Source: an uncultured Collinsella sp.
GTDB taxonomy: Bacteria; Actinomycetota; Coriobacteriia; Coriobacteriales; Coriobacteriaceae
Direction: 5' to 3'
DNA length: 64,000 nt
Assembly: GCA_958412345.1 (NCBI GenBank)
Contig: CATYSO010000004.1
Span: forward strand, 1 to 64,000
Within the stretch, counting starts at the first letter, position 1; each line of letters opens with the position of its first letter. The notes beneath the pieces are model-generated. The model ran no database searches, had not been told where the DNA came from, and saw only the letters and a list, made by a program, of their open reading frames with translations. A program made the translations under genes and the position numbers. Below, in pieces: positions 58,185-64,000 of the stretch.

Positions 58185-59042
58185 TTATTCGATAACGGTG
58201 CGGGAATTCTGCTTGCGCATCGTGGCGAGCATGTGTTTGGGGACGGCGTGGACCATGCAACTGCCGATAGTCGCGCTCGCGGCAGCCTTGGCTGCATCGC
58301 TTGCGTTTTTGGTCGCGTAGCTGTGGCGGAAACGCTTGAGCATGGCGATGTCGTTGCCGCCGTCGCCGTAGACCGCGACCTCGTCCTCGGCAATGCCGTA
58401 GTAGCCCGCCAGCCAGGCCACGCTCTCGCCCTTGTTGCACGCCACGTCCGTGATCTCGAACATCACCGGGTCGAACGGCGCGTTGACCACACGGTCCGAA
58501 CGCTCGGCCAAATATGTCTTAAGGTCACGCTCCAGCTCGGGCGAGGTCACGCGACAATTGATCTTGCACACGTCATGACGCAAGATATCGCCGATCGACT
58601 GGTCAAAATACTGTTCCTCGTGGTACCCGCCACGTGCACGCATACCGCGCATCACAATACGCTTGATGGGGCTGTCCTTTTTAAAACCCGCCTGGTGCAT
58701 CTCGAACGATCCGCTCGAAAACATGCCATCGGGCGTGGAGCAATCAAAGCAAATGTCCGGGAACGCCTTGAGCAGCTCCTCGGTAACCTGCGGGTCGATG
58801 GTCCAGGTCTTGAGCACCTCGCCATGACTGTCGCGCACAATGGAACCGTTAGAGCAGCAGGCATCGAGCGCCAGCCCCGTAAAGCCATGCTCGCCGACCG
58901 GCAGCGTCGAGCGTCCGGTCGCGGGAACCACATGCAGACCAGCCTCAGTCAGCTCGCGAATGGCACGGCGGATGGTCCCATCCGCCTCGTGCAGGGCGTT
59001 AAGCAGCGTTCCGTCTAAGTCACTCGCAAACATCTTGATCAT
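58185..59042 (-). CDS. Cof-type HAD-IIB phosphatase
   Basis: This 285-residue phosphatase starts MIKMFASDLDGTLLNALHEA (motif I DLDGT). It has VVPATGRS (motif II, about 38), the catalytic Lys in DVACNKGESVAWLAGYYGI (about 200-218) and VAVYGDGGNDIAMLKRF (motif IV, about 224). It likely dephosphorylates sugar phosphates or a cofactor intermediate; the substrate is unknown. The ATG at 59042 has GGAGAGG upstream. It is not closely similar to the HAD protein at 9568. Confidence 0.88.
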   Translation of the reverse strand: MIKMFASDLDGTLLNALHEADGTIRRAIRELTEAGLHVVPATGRSTLPVGEHGFTGLALDACCSNGSIVRDSHGEVLKTWTIDPQVTEELLKAFPDICFDCSTPDGMFSSGSFEMHQAGFKKDSPIKRIVMRGMRARGGYHEEQYFDQSIGDILRHDVCKINCRVTSPELERDLKTYLAERSDRVVNAPFDPVMFEITDVACNKGESVAWLAGYYGIAEDEVAVYGDGGNDIAMLKRFRHSYATKNASDAAKAAASATIGSCMVHAVPKHMLATMRKQNSRTVIE

Positions 59043-59130
59043 GGGGCATGCCTCTCCTTCGTCTGCACGATATTGTAGACGAGAACGGGCGTGTCCCAAG
59101 AGAGGCACGCCCGTCAGGCGAAAGATTGTC

Positions 59131-59469
59131 CTACACCGCGGCGGGGCCATGTTCGCCGGTGCGAATGCGGATGACTTCTTCGACCGGCTCGACCCAAATC
59201 TTGCCGTCGCCGACGGCACCGGTGCGAGCGGCGTTGCAGATGATGTCAACGATACCGTCGACATGCTCGTCGGCGCAGATGAGGGTGAACTGCACCTTGG
59301 GGATCGTGTTGACGAGCAGCTCGTTGCCGCGCACGTATTCCTTCCAGCCATGCTGCGCGCCGCAGCCCTGCACCTGGTTAATCGTCATGCCGCGAACATC
59401 AGCAGCAAACAGCGCATCTTTGAGAACCTCAAGCTTCTCCTGGCGCACAATAGCCGTGATCTTTTTCAT
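59131..59469 (-). CDS. glnB: PII family nitrogen regulatory protein
   Basis: This 112-residue trimeric signal protein senses 2-oxoglutarate and ATP/ADP and controls the neighbouring ammonium transporter. MKKITAIVRQEKLEVLKDAL and the C-terminal GKIWVEPVEEVIRIRTGEHG (B and C loops) are standard. The T loop reads EYVRGNELLVNTIPK: residue 51, the usual uridylylated Tyr, is Leu. GAGAGGA precedes the ATG. It follows amt, separated by a long hairpin, so it is GlnK-like in position. Confidence 0.92.
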   Translation of the reverse strand: MKKITAIVRQEKLEVLKDALFAADVRGMTINQVQGCGAQHGWKEYVRGNELLVNTIPKVQFTLICADEHVDGIVDIICNAARTGAVGDGKIWVEPVEEVIRIRTGEHGPAAV

Positions 59470-59514
59470 AATGAATTCCTCTCAATAATCAACGTATCCC
59501 TTTACATGAGACGC

Positions 59515-59614
59515 GGGTTTCCCAGGTGCCGCAGATTGGGTTGAAAGAGGAGCGCCGCGTACTTATGTACGCAAGCGACGGTTTGAAACCCAAGGTGCGG
59601 TGCCTGGGGAAGCC
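59515..59614. repeat. 100-nt palindrome between amt and glnB
   Basis: GGGTTTCCCAGGTGCCGCA pairs imperfectly with TGCGGTGCCTGGGGAAGCC. Pairing continues via TTGGGTT/AACCCAA to GTAC-TTAT-GTAC at the tip (59558-59570). It starts one base from the amt stop. No U-run. Confidence 0.7.
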
Positions 59615-59615
59615 G

Positions 59616-60893
59616 CTAGTCAAGTCCCGAGAACGAGGGATACGCGCTCTCGCCGTGCTGACTCGCATCCAGGCCCAGCGCCTCGTCGGCCTCGTCCACG
59701 CGCAGGCTGCCGTGGAACAGCGCCTTGACCACCGCGGCAATCACCAAATCGAGCACCAATACGATAACGACCGTCACCACAATACCCAGGATCTGCGAGA
59801 TGAGCAGCGACATGTCACCCGTGTAGAACAGGCCGCCCTTACCGGTCCACGAAAGCTCCGGCACGCAGAACAGGCCCGTGAGCACGCCGCCCAAGATGCC
59901 GCCGATACCATGGCAGCCAAACGCGTCGAGCGCATCGTCGTAGCCGAACTTGGTCTTAAGATGGCTGATGGCCAGGTAGCAGACGGGCGATACGATCAGG
60001 CCCATAACCAGCGCCGCCCATGGCTCGACAAAGCCCGCGCCCGGCGTGACCACCACAAGGCCCGCGACCAGACCGGTGCTGGCACCCACCAGCGTGGGGC
60101 GACCGGTGTGCACGCGCTCGACGGCAAGCCATGAGACCATGCCCGCCGCGCTGGCCGTCACGGTGTTGAGGATGGCGAGCGCCGCCACGGCGTCGGCCTT
60201 AAACTCGCTGCCGCCGTTAAATCCAAACCAGCCAAACCAAAGCAGGCCGGCGCCCAGTGCTACAAACGGCACGTTATGCGGACGATAGCTCACCATGCCA
60301 AAGCCGCGACGACGGCCGAGCATTAAGCAGAGAATCAGGCCCGTGAGACCGGACGAAATGTGTACCACGTCGCCGCCGGCAAAGTCGAGCGCGCCGATGA
60401 TGTCGCCGATAAAGGAACCATCGCCGCCCCAAACCATGTGGGCGAGCGGCGCATAGACCACGAGCAGCCAAATGCCCAGGAAGGCCGTCATGGCACCAAA
60501 CTTAACGCGGCCTGCCAGACTACCCGTAACGATAGCGGCGGTGATCATGGCAAACGCCATCTGGAAGGCGATGTTGATGATCTGAGGGTAGACGGCACCA
60601 TCCGCAGCATTGCCCTCGGCCGCCTGCAGCACCTGGTTGAGCACCGGCAGGCACAGCAGCTGGTCAAAGCCGCCAATAAACGGGTTAGAACCGTCGCCAC
60701 CGTAGGCCAGCGACCAGCCGGCAACAATCCACAGCACACCAACCAGGCCAATGGCGCCAAAGCACATAAGCATGGTGTTGATGACATTTTTGCGCCTGGA
60801 CAGGCCGCCATAGAAAAACGCCAGACCCGGTGTCATTAAAAACACGAGCATGGTGCAGATGAGCATAAACGTTGTCGATCCCGTATCGTACAT
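59616..60893 (-). CDS. amt: Ammonium transporter
   Basis: This 425-residue channel-like transporter has 11 membrane helices. Seen: TPGLAFFYGGLSRRKNVIN (about 21-39), GDVVHISSGLTGLI with pore His (about 160), ALGAGLLWFGWFGFNGGSE (about 195-213) and DAFGCHGIGGILGGVLTG with the second pore His (about 310-327). The start is the ATG at 60893 (MYDTGS), which has GGGGGAG just upstream. It is followed by glnB, whose product would plug it when nitrogen is plentiful. Confidence 0.94.
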   Translation of the reverse strand: MYDTGSTTFMLICTMLVFLMTPGLAFFYGGLSRRKNVINTMLMCFGAIGLVGVLWIVAGWSLAYGGDGSNPFIGGFDQLLCLPVLNQVLQAAEGNAADGAVYPQIINIAFQMAFAMITAAIVTGSLAGRVKFGAMTAFLGIWLLVVYAPLAHMVWGGDGSFIGDIIGALDFAGGDVVHISSGLTGLILCLMLGRRRGFGMVSYRPHNVPFVALGAGLLWFGWFGFNGGSEFKADAVAALAILNTVTASAAGMVSWLAVERVHTGRPTLVGASTGLVAGLVVVTPGAGFVEPWAALVMGLIVSPVCYLAISHLKTKFGYDDALDAFGCHGIGGILGGVLTGLFCVPELSWTGKGGLFYTGDMSLLISQILGIVVTVVIVLVLDLVIAAVVKALFHGSLRVDEADEALGLDASQHGESAYPSFSGLD

Positions 60894-61091
60894 TCGCTCC
60901 CCCTTGGTCGCATGAACGTTGTCGGCGCTCATGATGCGGCCGAGGGCCAACTGGTGTAGACCAGATACGGCGTTGTTAAACGCTGCGTTGTCGAATGGAA
61001 ACGGTGCCGCAATCTTGGAAACGGCACGGCAACGGGCGCGAAACGAACGGGAAATACGCGAGCAAGGAAGCCGCAAACACGCCCGTCCCGG

Positions 61092-62111
61092 CTAGCGCCG
61101 GAACAGCTCACGAGCTCGGTCGCGGAGGTCGGTAGCTCGGATGACGCCCTCGTAGCGATTGATGCGCAGACGCGGGAAGGCGTTAAAGAAGCGCAGGTCA
61201 CGACGGCTGAGCGACACACTCGGCACCGGACGGCTCATGCGCTTGCCGGTACGGAGACGGGTGAGCGACGGACGGGGCACGCTCGGCGCGGCATCGGCCA
61301 CGCGGCGGGCAGCGAGCGCCAGGCCGCGAGCACCATCCGAGATAAACGTCGGCATCGAAGCCTTCTCGCGCAGGGCATCGAGCGCCGCGTCGCCCAGCTC
61401 GGCCAGCCAAGCGTTAACGGCGCGACCGCGGATATGCGTCAGCGCCACCGAGTCGATCGCCGAATCGGGAATACGTTCGAGCATAGAGTCGGAGGCGTCG
61501 GCGAGCGACTCATTGATGCGGTCGGCAAGGTCGGCACGCACACGCTCAAGCTGATCGGACAGACGCCGCCAGCTCGCCAACGAGCACACCGCATCGACCA
61601 TCATCGCGACCGCGACGATAAAGGCGGACAGCCGCACAATCAGCACCGGCAGATGGCCAAGCAGCCCCAGCAATGCCGGCTCCACTAAACGGCAGATACA
61701 CAACGCACCCAAGCCAAACGCGCAGGCCCAGTACAGGCAGATGCGTCCGTGCAGGTTAAACGGCAGATGCGAGTAATCCCAAAACCGGGCACCCGTCGTT
61801 TTTTCCAACAGCACGCCCACGCTATATTCGATCACGCTGCATACGAGCGCGGCAGCGACAAACTGGCTCGAGGCGTCTGGGATTCCACGCAGCAGCAACC
61901 AGCACGCGATGCCGCCTGCACCGTAGATGGGGCAACACGGCCCTAGCAAAAAGCCGCTGTTGGCAAAGCGTCCGTGGTTGAGCATGGCACAGACTGTCGA
62001 CTCCCATACCCAGCCGCAAAAACCGTAGAAGGCAAACGAGAGTACCAGCGCCGAGAGCGGACAGGCGGCAAGCGTCGCGCCGTCAAATGCCATGTCGATC
62101 GCGGTTCCCAC
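61092..62111 (-). CDS. CmpB-like putative ABC transporter membrane protein
   Basis: This 339-residue protein matches the putative ABC transporter type IV family (CmpB-like). AFYGFCGWVWESTVCAMLNHGRFANSGFLLGPCCPIYGAGG (residues about 27-67) is its hallmark, followed by KTTGARFWDYSHLPFNLHGR. Five membrane helices occupy the first 185 residues; the rest is basic and soluble. No ATPase gene adjoins, so an ABC role is doubtful. GTG start 3 nt after the HD gene stop, with GGAGTGG upstream. Confidence 0.82.
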   Translation of the reverse strand: MGTAIDMAFDGATLAACPLSALVLSFAFYGFCGWVWESTVCAMLNHGRFANSGFLLGPCCPIYGAGGIACWLLLRGIPDASSQFVAAALVCSVIEYSVGVLLEKTTGARFWDYSHLPFNLHGRICLYWACAFGLGALCICRLVEPALLGLLGHLPVLIVRLSAFIVAVAMMVDAVCSLASWRRLSDQLERVRADLADRINESLADASDSMLERIPDSAIDSVALTHIRGRAVNAWLAELGDAALDALREKASMPTFISDGARGLALAARRVADAAPSVPRPSLTRLRTGKRMSRPVPSVSLSRRDLRFFNAFPRLRINRYEGVIRATDLRDRARELFRR

Positions 62112-62114
62112 CGT

Positions 62115-62672
62115 CTACCCACTCCTCTTTTCGTTCGATTCTTTGTTCGAGCCGTCACTCGAGCCCTCGTTCAAATCGTTCGCGCCGCCTTTGCGCGGCA
62201 GACGGCCGGCAATCGTCTCGCGCAGCGCGCACCATTTATCCGCCAGGCACACAATCCATGCCTCACGACACGTCGGCGGCACCGGTACCAGCGGAAACAT
62301 ATGCCGTACGATAATATTCCGCTCGCGCGGCGTCAGCTCAAAATCTTCCTCCGCACGCGCCAAGGCAAAAAACGGGTGGCGAAAGCCATGCAGCCGATGG
62401 CTTGGGTCGGGATCGTGCCAGTCATAGAGAAAGTAATCGTGCAGCAGGGCCCCGCGCAGCAGCGATAAGCGGTCGACGGAGATACCGACGCGGCCCAGGC
62501 GCTCGGCAAAGGACAGGCTCGCCCGCGCTACCGAAGTCACATGCGCATAGACCGTCACATCGCCATGTTGGATAAACTCGCGCGTCATGTCCAGACGGCC
62601 CGCCTGTGCCAGTTGACGGGCAGCATGGTCTACATCGCGCGCGATTTTCTCGGCACGAACGGCATCGGACAT
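62115..62672 (-). CDS. HD-domain phosphohydrolase-like protein
   Basis: This 185-residue protein has the HD pattern: a His in QHGDVTVYAHVTSVA (about 35), the HD pair in LRGALLHDYFLYDWHD (about 71-86) and a later Asp in CLADKWCALRE (about 150). HGFRHPFFALARAEEDFELT is typical of the phosphohydrolase group found beside CmpB-like genes. The substrate is unknown. The start is the ATG at 62672 (MSDAVRA), with GGAGG upstream. It is cotranscribed with the CmpB-like gene. Confidence 0.85.
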   Translation of the reverse strand: MSDAVRAEKIARDVDHAARQLAQAGRLDMTREFIQHGDVTVYAHVTSVARASLSFAERLGRVGISVDRLSLLRGALLHDYFLYDWHDPDPSHRLHGFRHPFFALARAEEDFELTPRERNIIVRHMFPLVPVPPTCREAWIVCLADKWCALRETIAGRLPRKGGANDLNEGSSDGSNKESNEKRSG

Positions 62673-62900
62673 GCTGCCTCCTTCCAGCGGCTCACGGCGG
62701 CAAGCCACGGCCTGTGCACAATCGATAAAAACATCATGGAACACATCAGTATGGCATCGGACAAAACGTTTTGCCCCACCAGTTGGCGAATTACCGCGCC
62801 GCCGTCACATATCAAACGCCAAAATGTGCGAGACTGTCTTGTGCAATTGTGCCGGCCGAGGGAGTGCCGGCGCACGATTCGCATGGAGTAACCCACAACG

Positions 62901-64000
62901 ATGCTGCTTACGCAAACGACAACGCCCGAGGACGTCAAGGCTCTCGATCGCGCCGAGCTTCCGCTGCTCTGCGGCGAGATCCGCCAGGCAATCCTCGAAA
63001 GCTCCGCCGCCGTCGGCGGGCACGTTGCCCCCAACCTGGGCGTCGTTGAGCTTACGGTCGCGCTCCATCGCGTGTTTAACTCCCCCACCGACAAAATTGT
63101 CTTTGACGTGTCACACCAGACCTATGCCCACAAGGCGCTGACTGGGCGCGCGTACACTTATATCGACCCGGCACGCTACGGCGAGGCCTCTGGCTTTGCC
63201 AATCCCGACGAGTCCGAACACGACCTGTTCGCCATGGGCCACACCTCCACATCGGTGAGCCTGGGCTGCGGCTTGGCGCACGCTCGTGACCTGGCGGGCG
63301 ATGCGTACAACGTCATCACCATCATTGGCGACGGTTCGCTTTCGGGCGGTCTGGCGTTTGAGGGCTTTAACAATGCCGCCGAGCTCGACAGCAACCTGAT
63401 CATCATCGTCAACGATAACGACCAGTCCATTGCCGAGAACCATGGCGGCCTGTATCGCAATCTGGCCGAGCTGCGCGCCAGCAACGGCACCTGTGAGCGC
63501 AACGTTTTCCGCGCGATGGGGCTCGACTACCGCTATCTGGACGCCGGTAACGATGTGTTGGCCCTGGTCGACGCGCTGCAGGAACTGCGCAATATCGATC
63601 ATCCCATCGTGCTGCACGTCTCCACCGCCAAGGGCAAGGGCTTTGAGCCGGCCCAGAGCGACCCCGAGCGCTGGCACCACGTGGGTCCGTTTGACATGGC
63701 GACTGGGCGCAAGCTCTGCCCGGGTCATCCGAGCGAGCCCGCACCGCGCACCTATGCCGACATTACGGGCGAGGCCCTGAGCGCTGCCATAGAGCGCGAT
63801 CCGCAGGTTGTGGGCATCACGGCCGCAACGCCCTACATCATGGGCTTTACGCCCGAGCTTCGCGCCGCGGCAGGCAAGCAGTTTGTTGACGTGGGCATTG
63901 CCGAGGAGCACGCCGTGACCTTTGCCACCGCGCTTGCGCGCTCGGGCGCCAAGCCAGTCTTTGGTGTGTACGGCACGTTTTTGCAGCGCGCCTACGACGA
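62901..64000 (+). CDS. DXS-like thiamine-diphosphate enzyme (partial, 3' end off window)
   Basis: At least 366 residues with the 1-deoxyxylulose-5-phosphate synthase plan. GGHVAPNLGVVELTVALHRV near 40 is followed by VSHQTYAHKALTG, SEHDLFAMGHTSTSVSLGCG, the TPP motif GDGSLSGGLAFEGFNNAAEL to IIIVNDND (about 147-176), and the start of the pyrimidine domain GIAEEHAVTFATALA (about 334). The N-terminal domain is more compact than in classical Dxs, and key blocks differ, so it may be the DXS-like paralogue seen in other gut anaerobes. GGAG lies 12 nt before the ATG. Confidence 0.75.
   Translation, partial: MLLTQTTTPEDVKALDRAELPLLCGEIRQAILESSAAVGGHVAPNLGVVELTVALHRVFNSPTDKIVFDVSHQTYAHKALTGRAYTYIDPARYGEASGFANPDESEHDLFAMGHTSTSVSLGCGLAHARDLAGDAYNVITIIGDGSLSGGLAFEGFNNAAELDSNLIIIVNDNDQSIAENHGGLYRNLAELRASNGTCERNVFRAMGLDYRYLDAGNDVLALVDALQELRNIDHPIVLHVSTAKGKGFEPAQSDPERWHHVGPFDMATGRKLCPGHPSEPAPRTYADITGEALSAAIERDPQVVGITAATPYIMGFTPELRAAAGKQFVDVGIAEEHAVTFATALARSGAKPVFGVYGTFLQRAYD

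Overview
The window is a high-GC stretch with dense, short operons. Its gene content matches an anaerobic gut actinobacterium of the Coriobacteriia, most likely Collinsella. The pointers are: MurE with a non-DAP-type motif, LysRS carrying a C-terminal tRNA-binding domain, a giant BcrAD/BadFG-type dehydratase activase, the AmaP/DUF2273/Asp23 trio, OPT and ECF transporters, and many short hairpins abutting stop codons. The genus is inferred from family knowledge; no search was run. Most genes lie on the minus strand.

Layout, left to right. 0-5 kb: a ThrE-type exporter, lysS, greA, tatA and tRNA-Pro. 5-12 kb: ispE and veg, then a minus-strand series murE, HAD phosphatase, murI, rph, rdgB, dtd. 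12-15 kb: asnB, tRNA-Val, a tandem array of tRNA-Val tail fragments with terminators, and a 216-bp element with terminal inverted repeats. 15-20 kb: argC-argJ-argB-argD. 20-25 kb: two tandem FMN-type oxidase paralogues and a complete ECF riboflavin transporter (S, fused A1-A2, T) behind an FMN riboswitch. 25-28 kb: groES-groEL flanked by very long palindromes. 28-34 kb: divergent amidohydrolase and M20 peptidase, a zinc-ribbon membrane protein with a repetitive Pro/Glu/Ala tail, and a YitT-family protein. 34-41 kb: the Asp23 envelope-stress cluster, YebC/PmpR, a large DUF6020-like membrane protein, lgt, a NifU-domain protein and dCMP deaminase. 41-49 kb: coaX, an OPT transporter, a sortase-anchored coiled-coil/CAP surface protein split by a G10 tract, and a DUF389 protein. 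49-57 kb: a small membrane-anchored protein, an AAC(3)-family acetyltransferase, 3-hydroxyacyl-CoA dehydrogenase, and the 1596-residue activase behind its TetR regulator. 57-64 kb: a probable type I toxin/antisense locus, a Cof-type HAD phosphatase, amt-glnB (PII), a CmpB-like membrane protein, an HD-domain protein, and the 5' part of a DXS-like gene that runs off the window.

The most interesting signals are three. (1) The G10 tract puts the signal peptide of the surface protein out of frame with a 3.2-kb body that is open right up to the tract, as in a phase-variable gene caught OFF. (2) A 41-residue hydrophobic/basic peptide gene faces a well-formed antisense promoter and shares a two-way hairpin with it, resembling type I toxin-antitoxin loci. 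(3) Several families of structured intergenic repeats occur: stop-abutting hairpins with a GGGACAGG core, GTTACGCGGTT hairpins, roughly 100-150-nt palindromes, and MITE-like elements.
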